This document shows, one piece after another, positions 8,291-17,110 of a stretch of 42,795 bases of DNA (position 1 is its first letter; each line of letters opens with the position of its first letter). The notes beneath the pieces are model-generated. The model did not search any database. It was given only the letters and a program-made list of their open reading frames with translations, and was not told the origin of the DNA. This stretch comes from Nitrospira sp. (GTDB lineage: Bacteria > Nitrospirota > Nitrospiria > Nitrospirales > Nitrospiraceae): NCBI GenBank assembly GCA_018242725.1, contig JAFEBI010000018.1, positions 1 through 42,795 on the forward strand. Reading direction: 5' to 3'. The translations under genes were made by a program, and so were the position numbers.

Positions 8291-9043
8291 TCAATACAAC
8301 CACACCTGTCCGCCGGATCGCAGCGTGACACCGGACTGCGGCGTCGCCTGTTCAATACCAAAGAACGAACGGCGCTCAGGGCGCATCAGGTATAACCGAG
8401 CCGACTCCACTATTGCTTGAGCCCCACGCGATGCCGACGACCGTTCTCCCAGAATCTCCTGCCAGGCCGTGCGCCAGTACGAAGGCCGCACATGGATGGG
8501 GTCGAACCCATACCAAACAGGATCAAGTTGAAAAAACTTCGCCCCATAGACCGAGGACAACTTCACCAACCCTTCGTGCACACCTTCGGCTCGGTCGATG
8601 ACTTGGCTGAGCGTAAGCCGACAAGACGGCACGAGCATCGAACGGAATGCAAGAAATTTGATCTGTGAGAGCCGGTAGACCGCGGCAAGCGGCAACCCTG
8701 TAAGGACAATATCCTGCGTCACAGGAGCCAGACGACGAAGGACCTCTTCAACCCAACCTAACGTTCGCTCGACGGAAAAGCCGTACAGAATGTCATTGCC
8801 AACGTCCGTGACGAGTGCTCTCGTGGTCATTGGAGGACGCCGCTCCAACTCCGCCCAGAGACCAGACTTGAGAATACTCGGCAGCGTGCGAAAAAGAAAT
8901 CGGCTCGGTGCTCCGTACGATCGTCCATGACCAAACGCTGCAAGTATTTCGACCTCTGCCCCCCACACCGATCGAGCGGTCGAGACAATGGTTTGGAATC
9001 CCCGCGTGAGGTTACTGGCGCCGAGAGCCACGATGCGTGCCAT
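8291..9043 (-). CDS. SGNH/GDSL-hydrolase-like protein
   Basis: A 250-residue cytoplasmic protein without signal peptide. The SGNH blocks can be read in order: block I ALGASNLTRG with probable nucleophile S10, block II at GHGRSYG near residues 38-44, block III TDVGNDILYG with G82-N83-D84, and block V FDPIHVRPS with D181 and H184. Block I has GAS rather than the usual GDS, but the catalytic Ser-Asp-His and the oxyanion Gly/Asn are all present. SGNH enzymes cleave esters or acetyl groups from lipids, sugars or peptidoglycan; the substrate here is unknown. The start lies 15 bases after the PanE-fusion stop, so the two are probably co-transcribed. Confidence 0.75.
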   Translation of the reverse strand: MARIVALGASNLTRGFQTIVSTARSVWGAEVEILAAFGHGRSYGAPSRFLFRTLPSILKSGLWAELERRPPMTTRALVTDVGNDILYGFSVERTLGWVEEVLRRLAPVTQDIVLTGLPLAAVYRLSQIKFLAFRSMLVPSCRLTLSQVIDRAEGVHEGLVKLSSVYGAKFFQLDPVWYGFDPIHVRPSYWRTAWQEILGERSSASRGAQAIVESARLYLMRPERRSFFGIEQATPQSGVTLRSGGQVWLY

Positions 9044-9058
9044 CGCCCCTCATCCGAG

Positions 9059-10405
9059 TCATGGAGTCGGAGGACAGGTCGTTTGCCTCGTATCTCTCCC
9101 CGGCCCCTTCGTAACCTCAATTCGTGCGACCCCTTTGACATTGGCGCACAGATCGCCCAGCCCCGGCGTCACCAGACGGAACGGCCCGCCGTTCGTATCC
9201 GGCAGCGCTGTGTCTTGAAGCTCGTAGAGCAATACCCCGAACTCTCTCGCTTGTTGAAGCGTCAAGCAGGCCGAGTATGTTCCATCTAATGCATGGAAGA
9301 CGACATGATCTGCATCGATCGCCAATGCCGGAACATCCAAGAGCCCTTTCAACCGAATGCCCCGCCCCTGCATCCCCGGCATGACGGTGGAAATATCAAG
9401 CTGATACTCTCCGGGCAACGCTGTAAGCGCGACTCGATCGAAGGAGACTGGTTGGACGACGGCGCCCTCGATCCGAACTCGACCATGACCGGTCGGTTCC
9501 CTCTCCGTGATCGTCTTGATCATTGCCGTCAGGGCTTCGTTCACTGGAGTGGGAATACCAAACTGGCGCCCCTTCTGAACGATGAAGCCGTTGAGGTAGT
9601 CGATCTCGGTTCGCCGTCCAGCCTTCCAATCGTCATACATCGACGTATGAATGTCGCGAATTTCCTGCGTCGCTTTCACGACTCGCTCCGGCATATCCGG
9701 CGGAAGCGGAACCTTCATTGCGGCGGAAATCGCCGCAACTTCACCGACGATCTGCCGGATCACGCCCGACATCTCCGGATGGTCGAGTGCCTTGGCCACA
9801 TGGTCGTCGATGAGCACGGTGATCGGATTGAAGACACAGTTCCAACACATCTTCTCCCACTTACTCCGGCGAATGTCCTTGGACAAATGACAGGCGATGT
9901 TCGCCGACGCAAAAACATCACGGATAGCAAGCAGGCGGTCACTCTCATATCCCATCAATTCGCCGATCGCGACCGCGCCTTTCTTGTAGTGATCGATCAC
10001 GCCAGGCTCTGCGATTTTCGAATAGATATACGCCACACCACCGACGACGCAATCGCGTTGGAATCGTGCCAAGAGACGGTCTTCGGTATCGATCCCGTTC
10101 TGTAACGTCAGGATGACCGTCTTTCCCGTGATCGCCGGTTCGATCTGAGTCAACACGTCGTCGAGATCATAGGCTTTTACACCGAGTACGATCAGATCCG
10201 GCTGAGGAAGCTCGCGCACATCTGCTGAGACGCGAGGCCTTACCGTGAAGCTTCCATCGGCACTGCGGATCGTCAATCCATTCCGTTTCACAGTCGCCAA
10301 TGTCTTGGGCCGCAGTAAGAACGACACATTTGGATTCGTCTTGGCCAGCCGAGCCCCGAAAAATCCACCGACCGATCCGGCCCCGACCATCAAAATCTGT
10401 TTCAT
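9059..10405 (-). CDS. panE: Ketopantoate reductase (PanE/ApbA family) fused to a sulfite-oxidase-fold-like C-terminal domain
   Basis: A 448-residue protein. Residues 1-302 are a 2-dehydropantoate 2-reductase, which makes pantoate from ketopantoate with NADPH on the route to CoA. It has GAGSVGG (8-14), K185 in SKWEKMCWN and E267 in RRTEIDYLN, matching the family's catalytic lysine and glutamate. Residues about 307-437 add a domain beginning GRVRIEGAVVQPVSFDRVAL, with GMQGRGIRLKGLLD later. This strongly resembles the small molybdopterin-dependent oxidoreductase (SUOX) fold, but I see no conserved molybdenum-ligand cysteine at its usual place. The start at 10405 is chosen for its GAGGGT ribosome site and for the Rossmann motif that follows. 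The usual family length is about 300 residues. It is divergent from the sirtuin gene. Confidence 0.8.
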   Translation of the reverse strand: MKQILMVGAGSVGGFFGARLAKTNPNVSFLLRPKTLATVKRNGLTIRSADGSFTVRPRVSADVRELPQPDLIVLGVKAYDLDDVLTQIEPAITGKTVILTLQNGIDTEDRLLARFQRDCVVGGVAYIYSKIAEPGVIDHYKKGAVAIGELMGYESDRLLAIRDVFASANIACHLSKDIRRSKWEKMCWNCVFNPITVLIDDHVAKALDHPEMSGVIRQIVGEVAAISAAMKVPLPPDMPERVVKATQEIRDIHTSMYDDWKAGRRTEIDYLNGFIVQKGRQFGIPTPVNEALTAMIKTITEREPTGHGRVRIEGAVVQPVSFDRVALTALPGEYQLDISTVMPGMQGRGIRLKGLLDVPALAIDADHVVFHALDGTYSACLTLQQAREFGVLLYELQDTALPDTNGGPFRLVTPGLGDLCANVKGVARIEVTKGPGRDTRQTTCPPTP

Positions 10406-10449
10406 ACCCTCACCCTTCTGGTTGCCAAAAAAACGGAGGGTACTATAGC

Positions 10450-11232
10450 ATGCGGTCATACGGCGACGCAGCCCGCCCGGAGAAGATCGGACAGAACATG
10501 GCACCTGGTTCAAGTCTTGGGCTTGTGAGACAACGCCTCGCCACGGCTCGGAACATCACGGTGCTGACCGGCGCGGGCATTTCAGCCGATAGCGGCGTGC
10601 CGACGTTTCGCGGTGCAGACGGTTTGTGGCGCCATTACCGGGCGGAAGACCTTGCCACACCAGAAGCCTTCAAGCGCGATCCACGACTGGTGTGGGAGTG
10701 GTATAACTGGCGGCGCGAGCTGATCGCGACGAAGCAGCCGAATGCTGCCCACCACGCAATTGTAGAATTAGAACGTCGCGCTCCTGCCTTCTGGTTGGTG
10801 ACACAAAATGTCGATGGTTTGCATCGAGATGCCGGCTCACGGAATCTCTCGGAGATTCACGGCAATATCTGGAAAGTCCGCTGCACCGACTGCCAAGCAG
10901 TGAACGAGAACCGCGACGTCCCGATTTCCATCCTCCCATCCTGCCCCCGGTGCGGGGCTCTGCTGCGTCCGCATATCGTCTGGTTCGGGGAATCCCTGCT
11001 CGCGGCGGATCTTGAGCAATGCTCCACGGTCCTGAGACGCTGCGACCTTCTGCTCGTCATCGGGACATCCGGCGTCGTCTATCCGGCCGCCGGCTTCGCC
11101 GCTGCGGCCAAGGAAGCCGGCGCATTCGTCGTTGAAATCAACCTAGATCCCACATCGCTATCCTCATCGGTCGATGTCTCGCTGCACGGTCGTGCCAAAG
11201 ACCTCGTCCCGCTCCTACTCGATCCGATCTAG
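10450..11232 (+). CDS. cobB: NAD-dependent protein deacylase, sirtuin class III (CobB/SIRT5-like)
   Basis: A 260-residue Sir2 protein that removes acyl groups from lysines with consumption of NAD. Motifs seen: GAGISADSGVPTFRG (41-55) and TQNVDGLH (118-125), both NAD-binding, catalytic H137 in EIHGN, and a structural zinc site C145/C148 and C165/C168. Y85-N-W-R88 matches the YxxR pair that class III sirtuins use to bind succinyl- or malonyl-lysine, so desuccinylase activity is likely (inference). The start at 10450 has GGAGGG 9 bases upstream. It is divergent from panE, with only 44 bases for both promoters. Its 3' end overlaps the convergent HAD gene by 18 bases. Confidence 0.88.
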   Translation: MRSYGDAARPEKIGQNMAPGSSLGLVRQRLATARNITVLTGAGISADSGVPTFRGADGLWRHYRAEDLATPEAFKRDPRLVWEWYNWRRELIATKQPNAAHHAIVELERRAPAFWLVTQNVDGLHRDAGSRNLSEIHGNIWKVRCTDCQAVNENRDVPISILPSCPRCGALLRPHIVWFGESLLAADLEQCSTVLRRCDLLLVIGTSGVVYPAAGFAAAAKEAGAFVVEINLDPTSLSSSVDVSLHGRAKDLVPLLLDPI

Positions 11233-11937
11233 CAGTGGAAACAGCTCATCCAGACTCTTGAGGCATGGACTGTTCCCCTGTTGCGCTCGCCCCTCACGGT
11301 CTATCAGGGCGACATGCAGTCCGGCCTTCCTTCCACCCTCCATATCCTCTCGAAAACTGTCACCGACATGCAGCGCCTCTTCCGGATCCACGGCATGCTT
11401 TTCCAAGGCGCTGTGAAAGATCTGTGGAGCCGGTTTTGCCGCTTGGGACAAACTCGAAATCGTCACGGTATCGAAAGCTTCAGCGATGCCAAGTCCCCGC
11501 AACACGCCAAAGAGCCTGGAATCAAAATTTGAGATGATCCCCAACTCCAACCCCTGTGCCTTCAGCCGAGTCAACGTCGAGACCGTTTCAGGAAATAACC
11601 GCCAGGATCCAGGATCTTCAAAAACACGAAACACGTGATCGAAAAACTCGTCGAATCGCTCAAACATGCCGACGCGATAAAACACGTTGTGGACGATATC
11701 GAACCACCATAATCGTTCGCTCTGTTTGAGCCGTACCGGGTCCGCCGTGGCAAACACCGGCGGCGGCGCTTCGCGGAACGCTCGGCTAAACGCTTGCGTA
11801 ATCGCTGCCAACGAGTCCGGTTTCTGTAAAAATCCGAACTCGATCGCATGCCGAAGATAGATCTCACCGACCGACCCATGCACGTGAAAAAGAGTATCGG
11901 CTGCATCAAAAAATACGACACGTATCGAAGAACTCAT
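11215..11937 (-). CDS. HAD-superfamily hydrolase (haloacid-dehalogenase/REG-2-like)
   Basis: A 240-residue cytoplasmic protein. Motif I is FFDAADTLF with probable nucleophile D11, motif II IISNFDS (S136, N137), motif III K168 in AAKPAPQIF, and motif IV VGDSFREDMEGG (D193). The second position of motif I (D-x-D) is alanine, as in haloacid-dehalogenase or REG-2-like members rather than classical phosphatases, so the substrate is uncertain. A helical cap domain fills residues 16-115. I chose the ATG at 11937 because GGGAG lies upstream at suitable distance; an ATG at 11967 is in frame but less well placed. It converges on the sirtuin gene. Confidence 0.8.
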   Translation of the reverse strand: MSSSIRVVFFDAADTLFHVHGSVGEIYLRHAIEFGFLQKPDSLAAITQAFSRAFREAPPPVFATADPVRLKQSERLWWFDIVHNVFYRVGMFERFDEFFDHVFRVFEDPGSWRLFPETVSTLTRLKAQGLELGIISNFDSRLFGVLRGLGIAEAFDTVTISSLSQAAKPAPQIFHSALEKHAVDPEEALHVGDSFREDMEGGRKAGLHVALIDREGRAQQGNSPCLKSLDELFPLLDRIE

Positions 11938-12020
11938 CCCGCGACTCCCATATATCCCAATAGCCAACAGCGTCGAATGCCAAACAACATCACCGACTCA
12001 CCCATCTATTGCTGGTTTTC

Positions 12021-12049
12021 TTGACAAAGCATACCCCCCTTGTTAGCTT
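12021..12049 (+). promoter_or_regulatory. Possible sigma-70 promoter of the response-regulator-like gene
   Basis: A perfect TTGACA at 12021-12026 is followed after 17 bases by TAGCTT, a weak -10 match (3 of 6). The site is 32 bases before the chosen ATG. Confidence 0.35.
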
Positions 12050-12081
12050 CGAAGAAACCCCAAAAAGATGGAGCACATTTC

Positions 12082-13227
12082 ATGGCGTCGCCGATTTTTG
12101 TCGTAGATAGCAGCCCCGCCGTCAGACGACTGGTCGAACAGATCTCCACCCCGGAAGGGTTTGAAGTTCAGGGGTTTCAAGATGGCCCAGCCGCACTTGA
12201 AGCCGCTCGACGAAGCGCCCCATCTCTGATCATTGCCGACTACCAGCTGGACAACATGACCTTTTCCGGGTTTTGTAAGGAGATCGGCAAATTGGACACG
12301 CTCACCGAAACCGCGCTCATCTCCTTGGTCAATCCCGCTGATCACCCGGACGAAAACCATCTCCGTACGTTGGGTGTCAAGGCATTCCTGAAGAAGCCGT
12401 TCCACACGGAAGAATTACTGAGCGTCCTGAGATCTCTTCAACAGCGCCAGACAAGTACTGGAACCAGCACGGGCCTGAAACGGCGCGTCTGGCCGCCGAC
12501 CTCGACCGGAGCCGATTCCGAGGATGACGAAACCGACCAGGCATCCGTTCACATCGGTCTGGAGGCACCCATGAACCAGCCTGTCAGCACCCCCGCTCTC
12601 ACACTGACTCCATCGATCGCCCCGACGGCCCCCGACGACGTCGTGAGAAGCCTTGTTGACCAGCTCGTGCAGGCCATGACCACACGAAGCGAGCGGAGCC
12701 TGATCGCGTTGCTCCCGCAGCTGATCAGTGAGCAATGGGGAGCGCAGGTTCGGCCACTTGTTCAGAAGGAGCTGCAGGTCCAATTGGGAAGCATTCTATC
12801 TCAGGAATATCTCACGACGATCATTCAACCGCTTGTCGCTGAAGCATTGCCCGCACTGATCCGAAAAGAATTCGCGACCAGCGAACCGATCCTTCGACAA
12901 GCTGTCGCGGATCTCTTCAAACCTCCGCTTGCGGAGCCTCTCATGCAGGTAGTCCAAGAACAGATCCAATCCATCATGCATCAAGACTTACCCGCCGTCG
13001 TGCGGGAACAGGTAGGAACGATCAATCGGCAGGTCACCGATGCAGTTCACCAGGAAGTGGTAAAGCAAACACCACTCGTGGTCGAAACCATGGTCAAAAC
13101 TTCGGTCGGCCTCGCCGTCGAACAGGCGGTTCAACGCATCGTCCCTGATGTCGCTGAACAGCAGATCAAAGCGGAAATCAAACGACTGATCGAGACCGAA
13201 GAAACGTCGCGCTCCACAAAAGTCTAG
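12082..13227 (+). CDS. Response-regulator receiver protein with a long helical C-terminal region
   Basis: A 381-residue protein. Residues 1-125 form a CheY-like receiver: D9 in FVVDSSP, phospho-acceptor D53 in IIADYQLD, S81 and K105 in AFLKKPF. The first acidic pair is reduced to one aspartate (DS instead of DD), so magnesium binding may be altered. After a Ser/Thr/Pro-rich linker (about 130-190), residues 195-370 are predicted helical. They carry repeated segments of the form LVxxxLxxxLxxxIxxE with many Gln and Val, and no DNA-binding or enzymatic motif is visible. The C-terminal part may be a coiled-coil output or scaffold. The start at 12082 is supported by ATGGAG 8 bases upstream. The stop overlaps the convergent basic-protein gene at CTAG. 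Confidence 0.8.
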   Translation: MASPIFVVDSSPAVRRLVEQISTPEGFEVQGFQDGPAALEAARRSAPSLIIADYQLDNMTFSGFCKEIGKLDTLTETALISLVNPADHPDENHLRTLGVKAFLKKPFHTEELLSVLRSLQQRQTSTGTSTGLKRRVWPPTSTGADSEDDETDQASVHIGLEAPMNQPVSTPALTLTPSIAPTAPDDVVRSLVDQLVQAMTTRSERSLIALLPQLISEQWGAQVRPLVQKELQVQLGSILSQEYLTTIIQPLVAEALPALIRKEFATSEPILRQAVADLFKPPLAEPLMQVVQEQIQSIMHQDLPAVVREQVGTINRQVTDAVHQEVVKQTPLVVETMVKTSVGLAVEQAVQRIVPDVAEQQIKAEIKRLIETEETSRSTKV

Positions 13228-13337
13228 CTTTTCTTCCCCTTCTTCCCTCGTCGAGCCTTCGCCAGGGCCTTCACCCGTTTGACATTCTTTCGATGCTTCT
13301 TGCGTGTCTTTCGATCCTTTTCACGACCTCGTGCCAT
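13224..13337 (-). CDS. Very small, highly basic protein (37 residues)
   Basis: A short gene with a textbook ribosome site: GGGAGG, three bases, then ATG. The 37-residue product starts MARGREKDRKTRKKHRKNVK and is more than half Lys and Arg, with almost no acidic residues beyond position 8. Such composition suggests RNA or ribosome binding, as in small ribosomal accessory proteins; this is inference and I do not recognise a named family. A plausible promoter lies upstream at 13382-13410. Its TAG stop overlaps the stop of the convergent response-regulator gene. The strong ribosome site and a clean start-to-stop frame make it likely real despite its size. Confidence 0.65.
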   Translation of the reverse strand: MARGREKDRKTRKKHRKNVKRVKALAKARRGKKGKKS

Positions 13338-13381
13338 GGTCCTCCCTACAGTTAAAGTGTGTGATCACTTCGGTGCGCGAT

Positions 13382-13410
13382 TGTATAGCATATGCCACAC
13401 AGGGCTACAA
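13382..13410 (-). promoter_or_regulatory. Possible promoter of the small basic protein gene
   Basis: On the minus strand TTGTAG (13410-13405) and TATACA (13387-13382) are 17 bases apart, with an extended TGC just before the -10. The -10 ends 44 bases before the ATG. Confidence 0.4.
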
Positions 13411-13446
13411 GCTAAGCCTCACGCCATGTTCTGAGCGACACAGACA

Positions 13447-13455
13447 TGCTATGAT
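13447..13455 (+). promoter_or_regulatory. Possible extended -10 promoter of valS
   Basis: TGC-TATGAT forms an extended -10 element 28 bases before the valS ATG. No good -35 hexamer is seen, as is common for extended -10 promoters. Confidence 0.35.
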
Positions 13456-13483
13456 GCCACCCTCACATTAGGACTGAACACCC

Positions 13484-16225
13484 ATGGCTGCATCTCAACT
13501 CGAAAAGACCTACGATCCGAAAGCGGTCGAAACGCGATGGTCGCACGAATGGCTTGCGCGCCGCTATTTCCACGCCTCGCCCCAGCAGTCAGGCCGGCCC
13601 TATTGCATTGTCATCCCCCCGCCGAATGTCACGGGATCGCTTCACGTCGGCCACGCCCTGAATCATTCGCTGCAAGACATCTTGATCCGCTGGCGCCGCA
13701 TGCAGGGATGGAACACCCTGTGGCTTCCAGGAACCGACCATGCCGGAATCGCCACACAGAACGTCGTCGAGAAACAGCTCATGGCCGAGGGTCTTTCCAG
13801 AGAAGCGCTCGGACGGGATCAGTTCATCCAGCGCGTCTGGCAATGGAAAGCGACGTCAGGCAACACCATCGTCAACCAACAGAAACAACTCGGCGAATCC
13901 TGCGACTGGGACCGGCTCCGGTTTACGATGGACGAAGGATTATCGAAGGCTGTGGTCGAAGTATTCGTCAGGCTCCACGAGGATGGGCTGATCTATCGCG
14001 GCGAACGGTTGATCAATTGGTGCCCCCGCTGCCTCACCGCGCTATCGGATATTGAGGTGGAACACGAAGACACGAAGGGAAAGTTGTATTCCATCGACTA
14101 CCCGCTTGCCGAGGATTCCACCATTCGTCTCACCGTCGCCACAACCAGACCCGAAACGCTGCTTGGCGATACCGCGGTCGCGGTCCATCCAGAGGATGAG
14201 CGGTTTATGCATCTCATCGGCAAACAGGTCCGCCTTCCCTTGACGAATCGAACGATCCCCATCGTCGGAGATGCGCTCCTCGTCGATCGCGCATTCGGAA
14301 CCGGTGCCGTCAAAATCACTCCCGCGCACGATTTCAACGACTACGAAGCAGGAGAACGGCATGCGCTCCCGCGATTCGCAATCCTCGACCATCACGCGCT
14401 GCTCGATGCGGCCGGTCTGCGCGCAGCCGGCGTGGATCCCATCGTCATCGACCAGTTGCAGGGCCTACCCGTCTCGAAAGCCAGGCCCAAAGTTGAGGCG
14501 CTGCTGAAAGAGCGTGGACACCTGGTCAAGGTCGAAGACCATAAGATGGCCGTGGGAAAGTGCTACCGATGCAAAACCGTGGTCGAGCCCTATCTGTCGC
14601 CACAGTGGTTCATCAAGATCAAGCCGTTGGCCGAGCCGGCCATCGCGGCGGTCGAAGAGGGGCGTATCCGCATCATTCCTGAAGGATGGACCAATAATTA
14701 CCTCGGCTGGATGCGTGACATTCGAGACTGGTGCATTTCCCGCCAAATCTGGTGGGGACATCAAATTCCAGCCTGGTATTGTTTGTCGTGCAACGCCAAG
14801 CACATGGTGAGAACGACAAGTCGAACAGCGGTCTTATCGGGAGCCTCCCCCATCGTCTCCAAAACTTCGCCGACGAATTGCCCGTCATGCGGCGGGACCG
14901 ATCTCTATCGAGACCCCGATGTGCTTGATACATGGTTTTCTTCCGCCCTCTGGCCGTTTTCAACCTTGGGATGGCCCGATCACACACCGGAACTCAAGAC
15001 CTATTATCCCATCTCAACGCTGGTCACAGGCCTCGATATCTTGTTCTTCTGGGTCGCGCGCATGATCATGATGGGGCTCAAGTTCATGGGTGACGTCCCT
15101 TTCAAAGACGTCTACATCCATGCACTCGTCCGCGACGCCGAGGGCAAGAAAATGAGCAAGTCGAAGGGTAACGTCATCGATCCCCTTCACGTCATGAATG
15201 AGTTTGGGACCGATGCGCTCCGATTTACCTTGGCCTCGATGGCCTCGCCGGGACGGGATGTAAAATTGGCGGAAGAGCGGATTGAGGGGTATCGCAATTT
15301 CGCCAATAAAATTTGGAATGTCGCGCGATTTGCGTTGATGTACCTCGACGGACCACGGATCGCCCTTCCGCCGGCGCAACGAACATTCCCCGACCGATGG
15401 ATTCTGAGCCGGCTGGCCCATGCGATCCGAGTCGTCACGACGGAGTTGGAGTCCTACCGATTTGACCGAGCCGCAACGATGCTCTATCAATTCATCTGGC
15501 ACGAGTACTGCGACTGGTATGTGGAACTCATCAAACCGGTGCTCCAAAATCCAGAACACCCGGACGGAGCCAGCACGCGCCACACGCTCGTGGAGACGCT
15601 GGAAACCACCATGCGACTACTCCATCCCTTCATGCCGTTCCTCACAGAAGAGATTTGGCAAACGCTCCCTCATCAAGGCGACAGTATTGTGGTGCAACCC
15701 TATCCGGTTGTCGACCCCACCTGGGTCGCGCCTGAGACTGAACGGAGCTTTTCCTTGTTGGAGCACACAGTGAGCCTCGTTCGAACCGGTCGAGTCCTTT
15801 TGAACTATTCGCCGGGTCAGCAGATTGCTTTTCATGCCGGGCACGACGACTCAAATCGGCATCAGCATCTCGGCCAATTGCAGCAACACGTGAGCCATCT
15901 CAGTCGCGGTGGCGTCGAGGTCGGTCGACCGCATGAATGGCCGACGACCAAATTGCTGCGACTCATCGCCGAAGGCCTCTCGGTAGGGATCCCCGTCGCA
16001 GACGATATCGACCTTCAGAAAGCGATCGAGCGCTTGGATAAACAAATCATGGAGACCGACAAAGAGTTGCACCGAATCGATGGAAAGCTGAAGAATGTTG
16101 AGTTCACATCGAAAGCACCGCCGGACGTGATTGCCGAACATCACGATCGAGTGAGCACTCTCTCCCGTGATCGGGCCTTACTGGCCGACAGCCAACAGCA
16201 GCTCCGCGCGATGCTCGGAGCCTAA
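13484..16225 (+). CDS. valS: Valine--tRNA ligase
   Basis: A 913-residue class I aminoacyl-tRNA synthetase that charges tRNA-Val in the cytoplasm. Seen: the HIGH-type motif PPNVTGSLHVGHAL (HVGH at 54-57), an editing (CP1) domain in residues 200-400, the KMSKS motif in EGKKMSKSKGNVIDP near residue 555, the WCISRQIWWGH region, and an anticodon-binding domain. The C-terminal coiled-coil arm typical of ValRS spans about 840-913 (DLQKAIERLDKQIMETDKEL). The length is normal for the family. The ATG has AGGA 10 bases upstream. It starts a co-directional run with nadC (3-base gap), birA and coaX. Confidence 0.97.
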   Translation: MAASQLEKTYDPKAVETRWSHEWLARRYFHASPQQSGRPYCIVIPPPNVTGSLHVGHALNHSLQDILIRWRRMQGWNTLWLPGTDHAGIATQNVVEKQLMAEGLSREALGRDQFIQRVWQWKATSGNTIVNQQKQLGESCDWDRLRFTMDEGLSKAVVEVFVRLHEDGLIYRGERLINWCPRCLTALSDIEVEHEDTKGKLYSIDYPLAEDSTIRLTVATTRPETLLGDTAVAVHPEDERFMHLIGKQVRLPLTNRTIPIVGDALLVDRAFGTGAVKITPAHDFNDYEAGERHALPRFAILDHHALLDAAGLRAAGVDPIVIDQLQGLPVSKARPKVEALLKERGHLVKVEDHKMAVGKCYRCKTVVEPYLSPQWFIKIKPLAEPAIAAVEEGRIRIIPEGWTNNYLGWMRDIRDWCISRQIWWGHQIPAWYCLSCNAKHMVRTTSRTAVLSGASPIVSKTSPTNCPSCGGTDLYRDPDVLDTWFSSALWPFSTLGWPDHTPELKTYYPISTLVTGLDILFFWVARMIMMGLKFMGDVPFKDVYIHALVRDAEGKKMSKSKGNVIDPLHVMNEFGTDALRFTLASMASPGRDVKLAEERIEGYRNFANKIWNVARFALMYLDGPRIALPPAQRTFPDRWILSRLAHAIRVVTTELESYRFDRAATMLYQFIWHEYCDWYVELIKPVLQNPEHPDGASTRHTLVETLETTMRLLHPFMPFLTEEIWQTLPHQGDSIVVQPYPVVDPTWVAPETERSFSLLEHTVSLVRTGRVLLNYSPGQQIAFHAGHDDSNRHQHLGQLQQHVSHLSRGGVEVGRPHEWPTTKLLRLIAEGLSVGIPVADDIDLQKAIERLDKQIMETDKELHRIDGKLKNVEFTSKAPPDVIAEHHDRVSTLSRDRALLADSQQQLRAMLGA

Positions 16226-16228
16226 CCA

Positions 16229-17110
16229 ATGCCCACGCTCCCTGCCGCAGACATCCGACGCACAGTGCGCCAAGGGCTTGAGGAAGACCTTGCCCAAGGA
16301 GACGCCACGACCGCTGCGCTCTTTTCAACGCCGATACCGGCGCAAGCCACGATCATTGCTCAACAGCCTTTGATCGTAGCCGGGATGGCCGCAGCAGTCC
16401 AAACCTTCCTTATGGTCGACCCGTCCTTACAGCTTTCCGTCTCCAAGCAGGACGGTGAGTATGCGAAGGACGGAGAAGTGCTGCTTCGGATCGACGGAGA
16501 TGGGCGATCCATCCTACAAGCCGAGCGAGTCGCCTTGAACTTTCTTCAACATCTTTCGGGAATCGCCACCGTCACGCAACAATTCTGTCGAGCGGTACGC
16601 GGCTACCCGGTCAGTATCCTGGACACGAGAAAAACACTTCCCGGTTGGCGTCGGCTTCAGAAGTGGGCTGTGGCGCTCGGTGGCGGTACCAACCATCGGT
16701 ATTCCTTGAGCGACGGCATTCTGATCAAAGACAACCATCTGGTCCTGCTTCAGCACCATCGACGGCCTGTTGAGCAGGCCTGTCGACTGGCACAGAGATA
16801 CCGATCACGCAGGCTCCCGATCATCGTCGAAGTCGAATCCCTCTCCGAGGTTCGGCAAGCCCTTGCGGGAAAGCCCGACGTGATCTTGCTGGACAATATG
16901 GAGCCGGACATGGTCCGACGTGCCGTGACCATCATCAAGAAGCGAGCTCTGGTGGAAGTGTCAGGCGGAATCACGTTGAAGCGAGTCCGAGCCATGGCGG
17001 CAGCCGGGGCCGACCGCATTTCCATCGGCGCCCTCACCCATTCCGCCCCGGCGGTTCCAGTCAGTCTCGTCATGACCGTGCCCCGACGTTCAAGGCGCCG
17101 GCATCAGTAA
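16229..17110 (+). CDS. nadC: Nicotinate-nucleotide pyrophosphorylase (quinolinate phosphoribosyltransferase)
   Basis: A 293-residue enzyme converting quinolinate and PRPP to nicotinate mononucleotide, CO2 and pyrophosphate in de novo NAD synthesis. Recognisable family blocks are AERVALNFLQHLSGIAT (98-114), LDTRKTLPGWR (131-141), GGGTNHRYSLSDGILIKDNH (151-170, with the active-site Arg and Lys residues) and VEVSGGI towards the C-terminus. It starts 3 bases after the valS stop, implying co-transcription and coupling. Its last codons, encoding an Arg/His-rich tail (RRSRRRHQ), lie inside a 123-bp unit that is repeated immediately downstream. This is an unusual junction. Confidence 0.95.
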   Translation: MPTLPAADIRRTVRQGLEEDLAQGDATTAALFSTPIPAQATIIAQQPLIVAGMAAAVQTFLMVDPSLQLSVSKQDGEYAKDGEVLLRIDGDGRSILQAERVALNFLQHLSGIATVTQQFCRAVRGYPVSILDTRKTLPGWRRLQKWAVALGGGTNHRYSLSDGILIKDNHLVLLQHHRRPVEQACRLAQRYRSRRLPIIVEVESLSEVRQALAGKPDVILLDNMEPDMVRRAVTIIKKRALVEVSGGITLKRVRAMAAAGADRISIGALTHSAPAVPVSLVMTVPRRSRRRHQ

